A stretch of 64,000 nt of DNA from an uncultured Pseudomonadota bacterium (GCA_903884105.1 CAISDJ010000096.1:1-64000), one strand, 5' to 3'; counted from the first letter of the stretch, positions 28,151 through 37,586 are shown. Notes: generated from the sequence alone by a model not told the origin. Program-made: numbers and translations.

Positions 28151-29296
28151 CTACTCAGCGGTGCCAGGCCGCTTGATTGCCGATGTGGCTGCGCGGAGCG
28201 TGTCGAGGAAGAAGGTACCGCGTGCCGTATCGGGCTCGAAGTAACTGCCCTCGGCCCATTCGTTCCAGGCATTCACGAAGACGAACTCCGAGCCAGTCGC
28301 TGCCGCCTTGCGCAACTGCGAATGCAGGCCTGCCGAGAACGCAGCCCGATCAAAGCCGCGCATGATCAGGCTGCGCTCCAGCCCCCTGCGCGGACTGTTG
28401 TCCCAATCGAGAAAGGCACCGCCATAGTGCCGGGCCGGCAGCGGGCGTGCAGCGGCGGCCCGCCACAATGAGCCGTAGTCGTAGCTCTGCAGCGGCTGGA
28501 ACGCCCGGCCCGCCACGCGCCACGCCGCCCGGTTGAAGCGGTTGATCCATTTTTCACGCTTGCGGTGCCAGTACGGCAGTCCGTAGCGGATGGTGTACAT
28601 CGGCTCGAACTCCGCGAACGCGTCGAACAGCTCCGGACGCGGATCGACATCGAAGCCGGTCAGCATGCTGACCACGTGCAGGCCGGGCAATCCGGCCCGC
28701 TGCGCCAGCTGCCGCCACAGCGCCAGCATTTCCGCCCGCACCGCAATACTGGCGCTCCGGTAGATCAGGAACACGGGCTTGCCATCGACACGCACGTACC
28801 GCGGATCGCGGAAGGCCGTGAGCAGGTAGTCGAAGTGCCGCGCCCAGTCGGCGGAGTCGCCATAGTCCTGCGCCATCAGCACTTCCCGGTCGCCGCCATC
28901 CCACGCGCGTGTCCAGGACTCGTTCGCCCAGGACAGGCAGAACGGCATGTCGGGCTTGCCTCGCTCGAGCAGCATCTCGAGGGGCTTCTCGAGCAGCTGC
29001 CTTCCTGCGAACCAGTAGTGGTAGTAGCAGAAGCCGTACAGGCCGTGCTGTTGTGCCAGCGCTGCCTGCCAGTCATGCGCGGCTGGATCCAGCATGTCGT
29101 AGTAGCGGCCTTCCGCGGGCACGCGCGGCTGCAGGTGCCCGGGATAGAGGGGCGTCGCCTTGCGGACATTGGTCCATTCGGTGAAGCCCTCGCCCCACCA
29201 GCGATCATTCTCTGGAATGCGATGGAACTGCGGCAACACGAAGGCCATGACCTTCGGTTGCGGCTTGCCCGCGGGGGGGGCGGACGCTCCTACCAT
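28151..29296 (-). CDS. WbsX-like glycoside-processing protein (GH99-like domain)
   Basis: 381 aa. Members of the WbsX family occur in O-antigen and capsule clusters and have a GH99-like barrel; whether they transfer or hydrolyse sugars is unsettled. Diagnostic segments are AFVLPQFHRIPENDRWWGEG, FTEWTNVRKATPLYPGH, YDMLDPAAHDWQAALA and YGFCYYHYWF, then LSWANESWTRAWDGG and the C-terminal NAWNEWAEGSYFEPD. It overlaps the wzi stop by 7 bases and precedes a GT2 gene, supporting a role in the same polysaccharide. Confidence 0.88.
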   Translation of the reverse strand: MVGASAPPAGKPQPKVMAFVLPQFHRIPENDRWWGEGFTEWTNVRKATPLYPGHLQPRVPAEGRYYDMLDPAAHDWQAALAQQHGLYGFCYYHYWFAGRQLLEKPLEMLLERGKPDMPFCLSWANESWTRAWDGGDREVLMAQDYGDSADWARHFDYLLTAFRDPRYVRVDGKPVFLIYRSASIAVRAEMLALWRQLAQRAGLPGLHVVSMLTGFDVDPRPELFDAFAEFEPMYTIRYGLPYWHRKREKWINRFNRAAWRVAGRAFQPLQSYDYGSLWRAAAARPLPARHYGGAFLDWDNSPRRGLERSLIMRGFDRAAFSAGLHSQLRKAAATGSEFVFVNAWNEWAEGSYFEPDTARGTFFLDTLRAATSAIKRPGTAE

Positions 29297-31260
29297 TTTC
29301 TACTCAAGTAAAGGCTCGCGCCGGTGATGTCCAGGGCACGGCGCGGCAGCTGCAGCGTGAGCGGGGGATCCGTCGCCAGCACCTTGTCGCGAGTCAGCTT
29401 CTCGTGGAGCCGGAAATCGAGCCCGAGATCCCAGCCGGGAAGCACGTCAAGGTACTGCAGGCCGGCGCCCATGTAGTAACCATAGGCGGCCGGCCCAAGG
29501 TCGTAGCGCGCCGCGCCGAAGAATGCACCGATGGCTGCTTTCCGGTGGAACCGGTAGCGGTAGTCCACCGCGCGTACCGACAGCAGCGAGCGGCCTTCAA
29601 TGCGGTCGACTTCCAGCCGCACACCGACATCGTGGCGGCGGGCCACTGCTCTGCGCGCGCCGACCGCGGCGTGGTAGGCCTCGGCCGGATCGGTGGACTC
29701 GTTGGGTCCCAGATCCAGCATGATCTCCCGTACCTGGCTGCGCTGGGCACCGACATCGACGAACACTTCGGTGGTCGAATCGCCGTCAGCGGAGAGTGCG
29801 GAATAGCCGCCAGCCCTGGTTGCCTGCACGAAATCGAAGGCCAGGCCAAGCCGTGCGAAAGACTCCCCGAATACATCGCGGCCCACTGTCAACTCTGCGT
29901 CGACAGGCCGCTCCTGCCATGACGTGGAATAGGTGAGCCCGAGCATCTGCATCTGTCGGTATGAGACCGGGGTCTGATCGAAACGCACCCAGTCCGGATC
30001 GAAGGCCAGATTCCGGTAAGTGGCCTGCAGGTAAGCGCCGGAGCGGAGGCGCCTTGCGGCGCGCACCATGAAACTGCGCCCGCCGATGGCTTCACCGAAA
30101 CGGCGGTTGTCGCCGAACCAGTGCCCGAGCACGCGGTCGCGGTTCGTGAGCCCCTTGGGGTAGAGGTGATGGACATACCAGACGTTCTGCCACTCCGACA
30201 CCTCGACTGTCAGGTCGAATGCGTTCCGCAGCGACGGAAAATCGAGGCCCAGCGACAGGTTCGTGGCGCCGAGTCGATAGGGCCCCTCGTAGGCGTTGTC
30301 TTCCCCGGCATATTCAATCCGGGCCGCGAAGGGCACGCGACCGGGGAATGTCAGGCTGCTGCTCAGCGAGGCGACCCGGTTGGTTTCTTCTGCTGCAACG
30401 CCAACGTCGTTCCGGTTGCCGAGCTGGAACATCTCGTTGAAGTACTGGGAGATGAGACCGCCATTGCGGGCGCCACCGCCGTATTGCACCAGCCGATTGA
30501 CGGCAATCGCATAGCCCTGCACCGGTTCCATGCTTAGCTGGATGCCGCCCAGCCGCGGACGGCCCGACGTCGTCGAATCCAGATACCGGATCCCTTCTTG
30601 CCGCGACAATTCCGCGAAGAAGACTTCATAGCCGAGGCCGAGGCCCGTGATCGGCGTGTAGTTGGAGAGCGTCGCAGAAAGCGGGGTCGGTGCCTCCGTG
30701 CCGATGAGGGCACTGCTGTCGCTCAAGGGGGAAAGCCAGTGATCGCGAAACCCGATATCCGCCTGGGCGAATTCGAAGCCGAAGCTGAGAAATGAGCCGG
30801 TGGCCGTCGCGCTGTCATTGTGTCCGGCTACGCCCAGATTGACGAGTGCAAAGTCGCTCGGCTGCCAGTACGCGCTCGCGCTGAGCTGCCAGGCAGAGTC
30901 CACGCTTTGCCCGCGCTGATTCGGCAGCACTGCGCTGGAGGCCCCCGTCGCGATTGCGGCTTTCGGCCGCAGACTCGTGACTCCGGAGGAGTCCATGTAA
31001 CCGTGAAGATAGCGGCGCACGTGCTCACACAGCACCGGGTCGCGCTTGCAGGCAGCGGGCAAGGCGTCCAATACCAGCGCCGCCGCAATCGGCCTGCGGA
31101 TGACCGGCTTGCCACCGAGCACCAGTACGCGCTCGATCTGCCGCTCGATGTCGGGCGCGAGATTGAGCGGCAGATAGGGCGTGACGCCGCGCGCGGTCGC
31201 CGTCAGCGAGAACGACAGCCAGAGCAAGCCCGCCATGGCCAGGGAAATAGATGGTTTCAT
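29290..31260 (-). CDS. Wzi-family capsule assembly outer-membrane protein
   Basis: 656 aa from the ATG at 31260, which gives a clean signal peptide (MKPSISLAMAGLLWLSFSLTATARG). Wzi proteins are outer-membrane beta-barrels that anchor or organise capsular polysaccharide. The N-terminal periplasmic part (about 25-130) is followed by alternating amphipathic strands; GFRDHWLSPLSDSSALIGTE and IRYLDSTTSGRPRLGGIQLS match the pattern of this family. Longer than E. coli Wzi (about 480 aa), as in many non-enteric relatives. The ending in a strand (GASLYLSRKW) fits a barrel insertion signal. Confidence 0.82.
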   Translation of the reverse strand: MKPSISLAMAGLLWLSFSLTATARGVTPYLPLNLAPDIERQIERVLVLGGKPVIRRPIAAALVLDALPAACKRDPVLCEHVRRYLHGYMDSSGVTSLRPKAAIATGASSAVLPNQRGQSVDSAWQLSASAYWQPSDFALVNLGVAGHNDSATATGSFLSFGFEFAQADIGFRDHWLSPLSDSSALIGTEAPTPLSATLSNYTPITGLGLGYEVFFAELSRQEGIRYLDSTTSGRPRLGGIQLSMEPVQGYAIAVNRLVQYGGGARNGGLISQYFNEMFQLGNRNDVGVAAEETNRVASLSSSLTFPGRVPFAARIEYAGEDNAYEGPYRLGATNLSLGLDFPSLRNAFDLTVEVSEWQNVWYVHHLYPKGLTNRDRVLGHWFGDNRRFGEAIGGRSFMVRAARRLRSGAYLQATYRNLAFDPDWVRFDQTPVSYRQMQMLGLTYSTSWQERPVDAELTVGRDVFGESFARLGLAFDFVQATRAGGYSALSADGDSTTEVFVDVGAQRSQVREIMLDLGPNESTDPAEAYHAAVGARRAVARRHDVGVRLEVDRIEGRSLLSVRAVDYRYRFHRKAAIGAFFGAARYDLGPAAYGYYMGAGLQYLDVLPGWDLGLDFRLHEKLTRDKVLATDPPLTLQLPRRALDITGASLYLSRKW

Positions 31261-31358
31261 GCAAAAGCGATCATTGCGGAATGGCGGCACTTTAGCAGCC
31301 CGCTGCCGCGAGCCTTTTCGTGCCCTGTCGTGTCGTTCGAATTGCATCCCTGCAGCTT

Positions 31359-32255
31359 CTACAGTTTTACGCGAATCTTCTCGTATGACCCGTGATGCTC
31401 CCTGGCGAGCAGCTCGTAGTGCAGTGTCGTCAGGCCATCCTCTGCCGGGTCGATCAGTCCACGCATCAGCCGGCTGCGGCGGGCGCGATTATGCCGCATA
31501 TGCGCGGGTTGGCGCAGTCCAGGCCGCTCAACTTGCTGCGCCTTGGGGTTCGGCAGGTCGTGATAGGCGCCGTGCGAATCGAAGTAGCAAAGGAAGCCTG
31601 CGAGCTGCAGGCGAAACAGGAACTCGTCGTCTTCCTTGCCCCACCCCCAGTATTCGTTGGAAAAGCCGTTGACCGCGAAGACCTGCTCCTTCAGCACGCT
31701 GATTGCGCCAGAAAAATAGTGGGTCGGGCAGATGCTTGCCGGCCGGTTGGTGCTGAGCAGCCGTGTGACGAGCCGCAGCGGCTGCGACGGGCACCGGTAG
31801 TCGGCCTCGACGGGTATGGCGTCGACATCGTGGATGCAGTAGTAGTCGCTATCCGCTTGCGCGTAGTGGAAGCCCACGTTGATCAGCTTGCCGCGATTGA
31901 ACGGGCGCCCCGACTCCTGCTCGACGACGAGGATGCGATAGCGGATGCCCTGCTCCGCCAGCTTCAAGGTCAGCGGAGGGAGCAATTCCTTGAGGTGAGC
32001 CTCCCTGTCGCGGAACGGAATGACGATCGTGAGCCGGGCATCCGAACGGAATGACAGCGGGTGCGGCACCCGTCGCGCCAGCATCAGGCACGACACCGGC
32101 GAGATCATCTTCCAGTTCGCGATCGTGACCGGAAAAAAGCGATCCAGGGTATTGAAGCCACCGAGCGGATCCATGTTGAGCCGCTGGCTGGGCCAAAAGC
32201 GGTACAGCACGCGCTGCAGCGGATCCGGCGTCGGGAACAGGGGTTGCTGGTTCAC
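31359..32255 (-). CDS. GT7-type galactosyltransferase-like glycosyltransferase
   Basis: 298 aa, GTG start. Strikingly like the catalytic domain of animal beta-1,4-galactosyltransferases (GT7): VIPFRDREAHLKELL (78-92), FNRGKLINVGF (119-129), the metal motif HDVDAIP (142-148), HYFSGAI (179-185) and NGFSNEYWGWGKEDDE (196-211). The usual Y/FGG before the acceptor site is FSG here. The C-terminus has the RMIRH-like region altered. No membrane anchor. Upstream of wzi on the same strand (98-base gap), so it probably adds galactose or an N-acetylhexosamine to a capsule. Bacterial members exist but are less common. Confidence 0.85.
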   Translation of the reverse strand: MNQQPLFPTPDPLQRVLYRFWPSQRLNMDPLGGFNTLDRFFPVTIANWKMISPVSCLMLARRVPHPLSFRSDARLTIVIPFRDREAHLKELLPPLTLKLAEQGIRYRILVVEQESGRPFNRGKLINVGFHYAQADSDYYCIHDVDAIPVEADYRCPSQPLRLVTRLLSTNRPASICPTHYFSGAISVLKEQVFAVNGFSNEYWGWGKEDDEFLFRLQLAGFLCYFDSHGAYHDLPNPKAQQVERPGLRQPAHMRHNRARRSRLMRGLIDPAEDGLTTLHYELLAREHHGSYEKIRVKL

Positions 32256-32326
32256 CGCCGCATTCTAGCAGGGCAGCGCCGGGGCTCCGGCAATCGCGCG
32301 ATCGGCCCCAACCGGGGCGCCCGGGC

Positions 32327-32764
32327 CTAGCCTCCGGCGTCCAGTTCCCGGTCGCGTTTCGGGGGCGGGAAGCGGCGCGCAGTCGTTCTCTGCTCGGGTT
32401 TCAATCGACCCAGCTTTTCCAGCCGGGCCTCGATACCCGCATGGGTGCGCTGATGCAGCGTCGCGCACTCCTGCACCGTTTTTCCGGCGTCAAACTCGAC
32501 GAGGAGCTGGCGATCCTCGTCAACGCTCCAGGGCTTGCCGACGTTGGCCAGTACCGGCTCGCGGGGCCGGTCGTCGAACTTTTTCGCCGGCGATACAGTC
32601 TTCCCTGACTCGAGGAGGCGGACAGCCCCATACAATGCCCTGACGATGTCAGCCGAGTGATAGGGACAGTCTTCGGCAAAGACTTCGCCGGTGACCGGGT
32701 GTACGCCCTCGGCCAGGGCGGTCAGGATGGCAAGATGCCTCGAACGTGCGTGCGTATCGTCCAT
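32327..32764 (-). CDS. Small protein with a SANT/Myb-like helix region, unknown function
   Basis: 145 aa, ATG at 32764 with an AAGG-type ribosome site. The N-terminal half (ILTALAEGVHPVTGEVF, then YHSADIVRALYGAVRLLE) is followed by a linker and a helix-rich module PWSVDEDRQLLVEFDAGKTVQE, CATLHQRTHAGIEARLEKLG. The latter resembles a DNA-binding helix-turn-helix or Myb/SANT repeat as seen in many uncharacterised proteobacterial proteins. The tail is basic. A role in DNA or RNA binding is inference only. Confidence 0.65.
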   Translation of the reverse strand: MDDTHARSRHLAILTALAEGVHPVTGEVFAEDCPYHSADIVRALYGAVRLLESGKTVSPAKKFDDRPREPVLANVGKPWSVDEDRQLLVEFDAGKTVQECATLHQRTHAGIEARLEKLGRLKPEQRTTARRFPPPKRDRELDAGG

Positions 32765-32927
32765 GTTTGCTTTACCTTTCCTGTGGCAGCGATGTCATGC
32801 AGTGGATGCGCGTGGAATTCGACCACTTCGGCGCCCGGTCGCCAAGGGCGGAAAACTCTGCGAGTGTGCAGAAATACGCGTGGACGCCGCGTCGCCTCCG
32901 GAAGGGACCCCAAGGTAAACTGAAGCG

Positions 32928-33830
32928 ATGCGCTCCTTCTACAGGCTCGTGGCAATGATGGCGGCCTCGCTGGTGGCAACAGCAGCACTCACGTATCCGG
33001 GCTGGCTCGTCGTCGGCCTGGTCACCACGCAGCCGTTTCACCGCGTCTTCGAACGCATTGCCATGGTGGTCGCCCTGTTCGGCCTCATCTGGCTGCTGCG
33101 TCACGAGAAGCTCGGCAATCGCGAGGCCCTCGGGTACACGCTGCCGCGGCCGGCATTCATCAAGCAACTGTCCATCGCCTTCGTGACCGGCCTGGTGCTG
33201 ATGCTGCCACTCGTCCTGATCCTGGTCGGGCTCGGCGTCAGGCAGGTGAAGCCCGAGCTCGCGCTGCATCCGCTCTTGCTGGCGCCGGAGCTGTTGCAGG
33301 GGATCGCCACGGGCTTCGCCGTCGGCTGCATCGAGGAATCCTTCTTCCGTGGCGCCATGCAGACTGTCATGACGAAAGATCGCGCACCCGTGCTTGCGAT
33401 CCTGCTGCCGAGCCTCGTCTACGCCAGCGTGCATTTCCTCGGCGGGGAACTCCGGGTGCCGCCGGACCAGATCCATTGGGCCAGCGGCTTCACCGTGCTG
33501 GCGCACCTGTTTGAGCGCTTTGCGGCACCGCTGGTGCTGCTGGATTCCTACGTGGCGCTCTTCTCGGTAGGGATTCTGCTCGCCCTGGTCAGGCGCCATA
33601 CCGGATCGATTGCCGCCTGCATCGGACTGCACGCCGGCTGGGTCTGCGTGATCACGATGGTCCGCTCGACCACGCTGCATGATCCGAATGCACAGTGGGC
33701 CTGGGTGGTGGGGCCCTACGATGCCGTCATCGGCTGGGGAGCGTTCTCGCTGATCGCGCTGCTGATCGCCGGCTTCGTCACGATAACGATGCGGGTCCCG
33801 ACTCCCCGCTGCCTGGGGGTCTCGCAGTAA
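32928..33830 (+). CDS. CPBP-family intramembrane metalloprotease
   Basis: 300 aa, about seven hydrophobic segments. CAAX-protease and bacteriocin-processing (Abi) superfamily. The motifs are in order: EESFFR (E136, E137, R141), a second motif YASVHF with H169, and a third LHAGW. These are the metal and catalytic residues, so an active enzyme is likely. The substrate is unknown. The 3' end overlaps the opposite-strand LON-domain gene by 53 bases. Confidence 0.88.
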   Translation: MRSFYRLVAMMAASLVATAALTYPGWLVVGLVTTQPFHRVFERIAMVVALFGLIWLLRHEKLGNREALGYTLPRPAFIKQLSIAFVTGLVLMLPLVLILVGLGVRQVKPELALHPLLLAPELLQGIATGFAVGCIEESFFRGAMQTVMTKDRAPVLAILLPSLVYASVHFLGGELRVPPDQIHWASGFTVLAHLFERFAAPLVLLDSYVALFSVGILLALVRRHTGSIAACIGLHAGWVCVITMVRSTTLHDPNAQWAWVVGPYDAVIGWGAFSLIALLIAGFVTITMRVPTPRCLGVSQ

Positions 33831-34398
33831 TCTTCACGATCGAGCGCAGCAGGTCGAGACGCTTCGCGGGATCGTCGAGCGCGAGGCAAAGCTGCTTGTC
33901 GGGAAGCGGCAAGGGCAGCATCTCGATCAACCGGGACACAACCCATCTCGCATCATCGAACCGCGGCGTCACGCCCGCATAGAGAGCACCGAGTTCGGGG
34001 AGCAGGTGCTCGAGCAGCTGCGCGTAAGGCGCGAAGTCGGCCATCGGTACAGCGGCCTCCCGCTCGACGAGCCACTCGACCGTACCGGTATTGAGCCCAT
34101 CCTTCTGCACCTCGCGGCCAACGACATGGAAGCGACGCTCACCGACCGCCGTAATGCCGAGCAGGCCCCGATCGAGCTGGTCGAAATCCACGATCCGGGC
34201 CAGCGTGCCGACATCAAACGTCTCCGCAGGCCCACCCGCTTCTACGCCTTCGCGGATCAGGACGACGCCAAACCCCGTCGATTCCCGCATGCAATGGCGC
34301 ACCATGTCGACGTAGCGCGGCTCGAAAATCCGCAAGGAGAGACGCCCGCCGGGGAACAGCACGGTGTTCAGCGGGAACAGGGGAATGAGGTCCGGCAT
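33778..34398 (-). CDS. LON peptidase N-terminal (substrate-binding) domain protein
   Basis: 206 aa. Contains only the Lon N-domain, without ATPase or protease parts. IPLFPLNTVLFPGGRLSLRIFEPRY is the hallmark start; ESTGFGVVLIREG and the VGERRFHV region follow. Such stand-alone proteins are widespread in gammaproteobacteria; the function is uncertain, possibly substrate recognition. Lies 17 bases downstream of mpl on the same strand, so probably co-transcribed. Confidence 0.9.
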   Translation of the reverse strand: MPDLIPLFPLNTVLFPGGRLSLRIFEPRYVDMVRHCMRESTGFGVVLIREGVEAGGPAETFDVGTLARIVDFDQLDRGLLGITAVGERRFHVVGREVQKDGLNTGTVEWLVEREAAVPMADFAPYAQLLEHLLPELGALYAGVTPRFDDARWVVSRLIEMLPLPLPDKQLCLALDDPAKRLDLLRSIVKITARPPGSGESGPASLS

Positions 34399-34415
34399 GG
34401 ACGGAATGCAGCGAC

Positions 34416-35798
34416 CTAGCGCCGCTTGACCCCTTCTCCCAGTTTTGCGAGCAGCTTGCCGTGAACGCCCCCAAAACCGCCATTCGACATGATGAGGACA
34501 TGCTCGTTCGGCTGAGCTTCCGTCGCGATGGCGGCAACGAGTTCATCGATCGTCGTCGCGACGCCGGCGTGCGGCCCCAGCGCCTCACCCAGACCGCGCA
34601 CATCCCACTTGACGTCAGGTCCCTGGTACAGCCAGACGCGGTCGGCCCCCTTGAGCGACGCCGCCAGCGCATCGCGATGCGTGCCCAGCTTCATCGTATT
34701 GGAGCGGGGTTCAAGCACGGCGAGGATTCGCTGTGTACCGACCTTGCGGCGCAGGCCATCGAGCGTCGTGGCAATCGCCGTCGGATGGTGCGCGAAATCG
34801 TCGTACACGGTGACCCCGCGGACCTCGCCACGCACTTCCATGCGCCGGCGCACGCCGCGAAACTCCTTGAGCGCCGCTATGGCCACGCCGGGATCGACAC
34901 CAGCATGGCGCGCCGCTGCGATCGCCGCCAGAGCGTTGTCGACGTTATGCAGTCCGAGCAACGGCCAGGCCACGTCGCCCACCGCCTTGCCATCGAGAAG
35001 CACCGTAAACAGCGAACCGTCCGCGCCCGGTGCAAGCACCGCTTGCCAGCGAAGATCCGGGCCGGGCTGTGCGCCAAACCGCTCCACGGGCGTCCAGCAC
35101 CCTTGCTTGATTACCTGGTCGAGATGCGCATCGCTGCCCTTGGCAACGACCAGCCCCTGCCGCGGGACCATGCGTAACAACTGGTGAAACTGCCATTGAA
35201 TGGCTGCGACATCCGGATAGATGTCCGCGTGGTCGTGTTCGAGATTATTGAGGATGGCGGTACGCGGCCGGTAGTGCACGAACTTGGCACGCTTGTCGAA
35301 GAAGGCAGTGTCGTACTCATCCGCCTCGACGACGAAATGCATGCCCGACCCGAGACGCGCAGTGACGTCGAAGTTCGAGGGCACTCCGCCTACGAGAAAA
35401 CCCGGATCGAGTCCCGCGTACTCGAGGATCCACGTGAGCATGCTCGTCGTGGTCGTCTTGCCGTGCGTGCCGGCGACGGCCAGCACCCAGCGATCCGCAA
35501 GGACATGCCGGGCGAGCCATTCGGGACCCGAGGTGTACGGAATCGGGCTGTCGAGCAGTGCCTCGATGAGCGGGTTGCCCCGGCTCATGACATTGCCGAC
35601 GACGACCACGTCAGGCTGCAACTCCAGCTGCTTCGGGTCGTACCCCTGGATCAACTCGATGCCGAGCGCCTGCAACTGCTCGCTCATCGGCGGGTACACG
35701 TTCTGGTCCGACCCCGTCACGCGATGGCCGGCCGCCCGCGCCAGCGCAGCGATACCGCCCATGAACGTGCCGCAGATACCCAGGATATGAACGTGCAT
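34416..35798 (-). CDS. mpl: UDP-N-acetylmuramate:L-alanyl-gamma-D-glutamyl-meso-diaminopimelate ligase
   Basis: 460 aa from the ATG at 35798 with GGGGAA upstream; the longer open frame has no similarity before that point. Peptidoglycan-recycling enzyme that attaches recovered tripeptide to UDP-MurNAc. MHVHILGICGTFMGGIAALA is typical of Mpl (MurC-like), the ATP loop is VAGTHGKTTTTSML and EADEYDTAFFDKRAKF contains the Mur-ligase acidic motif. VYDDFAHHPTAI is also present. Fits with murA in the same window. Confidence 0.96.
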   Translation of the reverse strand: MHVHILGICGTFMGGIAALARAAGHRVTGSDQNVYPPMSEQLQALGIELIQGYDPKQLELQPDVVVVGNVMSRGNPLIEALLDSPIPYTSGPEWLARHVLADRWVLAVAGTHGKTTTTSMLTWILEYAGLDPGFLVGGVPSNFDVTARLGSGMHFVVEADEYDTAFFDKRAKFVHYRPRTAILNNLEHDHADIYPDVAAIQWQFHQLLRMVPRQGLVVAKGSDAHLDQVIKQGCWTPVERFGAQPGPDLRWQAVLAPGADGSLFTVLLDGKAVGDVAWPLLGLHNVDNALAAIAAARHAGVDPGVAIAALKEFRGVRRRMEVRGEVRGVTVYDDFAHHPTAIATTLDGLRRKVGTQRILAVLEPRSNTMKLGTHRDALAASLKGADRVWLYQGPDVKWDVRGLGEALGPHAGVATTIDELVAAIATEAQPNEHVLIMSNGGFGGVHGKLLAKLGEGVKRR

Positions 35799-35848
35799 CA
35801 GGTTTCCCCAGAGAACCTCAAGTTGCGGACGACTGCGCCCGCACGCCT

Positions 35849-36358
35849 TCACCCGATGCCTGGCCGGAACAGCTGGCCGACATAGATGATCGACAGGATC
35901 ATCATCATCGTGAAGGCAAAGCCGGTGAACATGCTGCCCTCGACCGCAAGCATCAGTACGCGTCCGATCAGGAGCACCATGACAAACAACCGGATCACGC
36001 TCCAGCCGTCCGACAATGCGCCCGGCACGCCGACCAGGTGGTCAAGCGCCAGCAGCGCAATATCGAGGAGCGTCAGCAACAGCGCGATGCCGAGCACCGC
36101 GGACATGGTCTGCATGAACCGCGGCCGCCGGCCGAAAAACGCCAGCAGCACCCACACCCACACGAGCAGCATCACGATCTCGACAATCACGAGGGGCGCC
36201 ACGCCCCGGAGCGTCCAGCCCGAGAGCAGCGCCTGCACGAAATTGCCGACGAAATAGGTGACCAGCAGGGTCGCCAGCAGCCCCCGCGAGACCGGCAGGT
36301 CCTCCGGGCCGCGGCGGCACAACGCGATATCGCGGAACAGGGCCAGCAATGCGCGCAT
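35849..36358 (-). CDS. Four-helix integral membrane protein, unknown function
   Basis: 169 aa. Four or five hydrophobic stretches (about 28-46, 52-75, 87-107, 120-136, 143-160). No recognisable catalytic motif; the N-terminus ALFRDIALCRRGPEDLPVS resembles small Yip1-like or DUF membrane proteins found beside mpl in related genomes. 50 bases upstream of mpl on the same strand. Function not assignable. Confidence 0.65.
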   Translation of the reverse strand: MRALLALFRDIALCRRGPEDLPVSRGLLATLLVTYFVGNFVQALLSGWTLRGVAPLVIVEIVMLLVWVWVLLAFFGRRPRFMQTMSAVLGIALLLTLLDIALLALDHLVGVPGALSDGWSVIRLFVMVLLIGRVLMLAVEGSMFTGFAFTMMMILSIIYVGQLFRPGIG

Positions 36359-36462
36359 CTTCCTAGCCGGAGAAGAGCGTGAAGCCGTGGGGTGTCATCA
36401 GTACCTGTATCATCGCCAGCCTCAAGGTTCCCGCCAGGCTCCGCACCGGAATTGTACACGGC

Positions 36463-37554
36463 ATGCTCATTCAGACCTCCTCCCAGCTCGAAGACGCCCT
36501 CGCCCAGCTCGAACGCCAGCCGTTCATCACGCTGGATACCGAGTTCATGCGGGAGAGCACCTACTATCCAAAGCTGTGCCTGATCCAGGCTGCCAACGCG
36601 CATGCGTGCGTCCTGCTCGATCCGCTGGCCCTCAAGAATCTGGAGCCGCTGTTCCGGCAGCTGGCGCAGCGTTCGCAGACCAAGATCCTGCACGCCGCGC
36701 GGCAGGATCTCGAGGTCATGAGCCTCGCCAGCAGACAGCCCCCGGCCGGACCGATTTTCGACACGCAGATTGCGGCCGCATTGCTCGGCCTGCCTGCGCA
36801 GATCGGCTACGGCGACCTCGTCTTTCGTCGCCTCGGTGTCGCGCTCGACAAGGGCCATACGCGGACGGATTGGACACGCCGACCGCTGTCCACGGAGCAG
36901 ATGGACTACGCCGCGGACGATGTCCGCTACCTCGTGCCCCTGTACGACGACCTGCGTGAGGCCTTGAGCGCCGCAGGACGCCTTCCGTGGCTCGAGGAAG
37001 AGACGAACCTGCTTGAAAACCCGGAGCTGTACCGGGTGGCGCCGGAAGACGCATGGAAGCGACTGAAGGGCCTCGAACGCCTGCAGCCGGCGCAACGTGC
37101 GGTCGCCAAGGCGCTGGCGGAATGGCGGGAGCACCAGGCCATGAAGTACGACAAGCCCCGCGGCTGGATCGTGCACGACGACACGCTACGGTCGATTGCC
37201 GAAACGCTGCCCGCAACACTGGACGAACTCGCCAATACGCGCAGCATGCCGCCGACGGTGGTCCGCAAGGTCGGCCAGGACCTGCTTGACCTGGTGAAGG
37301 CAGCCCGAGACAGGGCCGGGGACGAAGCCCCTGCGTCGCAGCCCTCCCGCCCCGAGTCCGAGGAGCTCGCGCTGGTCAAGCGCCTGAGCGCATTGATCCG
37401 TGAACTGGGTGAACAACTCGGCTTGAGCCCTGAGTTGCTCGCTACCCGCCGCGACATCGAGCAACTGGTGTATGGCCGCGATCCGGGCATCTTCGCCAAA
37501 GGCTGGCGCAAGGACGTGATCGGCGACCAGGTGATCGCCCTGGCCGGCCGATAG
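36463..37554 (+). CDS. rnd: Ribonuclease D
   Basis: 363 aa from the ATG at 36463 (MLIQTSSQLEDALAQL); earlier in-frame sequence is unrelated. 3'-5' exoribonuclease for tRNA and other RNA maturation. DEDD motifs: ITLDTEFMRESTYYPKLCLIQ (Exo I D-x-E), ILHAARQDLEVM (Exo II) and DYAADDVRYLVPLYDDL (Exo III Y-x3-D). An HRDC domain follows (about 205-290, with WIVHDDTLRSIAETLP). The extra C-terminal region is normal for the family. Confidence 0.96.
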   Translation: MLIQTSSQLEDALAQLERQPFITLDTEFMRESTYYPKLCLIQAANAHACVLLDPLALKNLEPLFRQLAQRSQTKILHAARQDLEVMSLASRQPPAGPIFDTQIAAALLGLPAQIGYGDLVFRRLGVALDKGHTRTDWTRRPLSTEQMDYAADDVRYLVPLYDDLREALSAAGRLPWLEEETNLLENPELYRVAPEDAWKRLKGLERLQPAQRAVAKALAEWREHQAMKYDKPRGWIVHDDTLRSIAETLPATLDELANTRSMPPTVVRKVGQDLLDLVKAARDRAGDEAPASQPSRPESEELALVKRLSALIRELGEQLGLSPELLATRRDIEQLVYGRDPGIFAKGWRKDVIGDQVIALAGR

Positions 37555-37586
37555 GCCCGGCTCGGGATTACCAGAGAGGCGGAGCC

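Noticed and set aside
29290-31347. Longer start for the Wzi-like gene at 31347
   Set aside because: The extra 29 residues are basic and would hide the clear signal peptide that begins at 31260.
33778-33830. Frameshift or misassembly because two genes overlap by 53 bases
   Set aside because: Both proteins are complete and the overlap is convergent at their 3' ends, which is common.
36187-37176. 329-codon frame opposite rnd
   Set aside because: Antisense shadow of rnd with no family signature.
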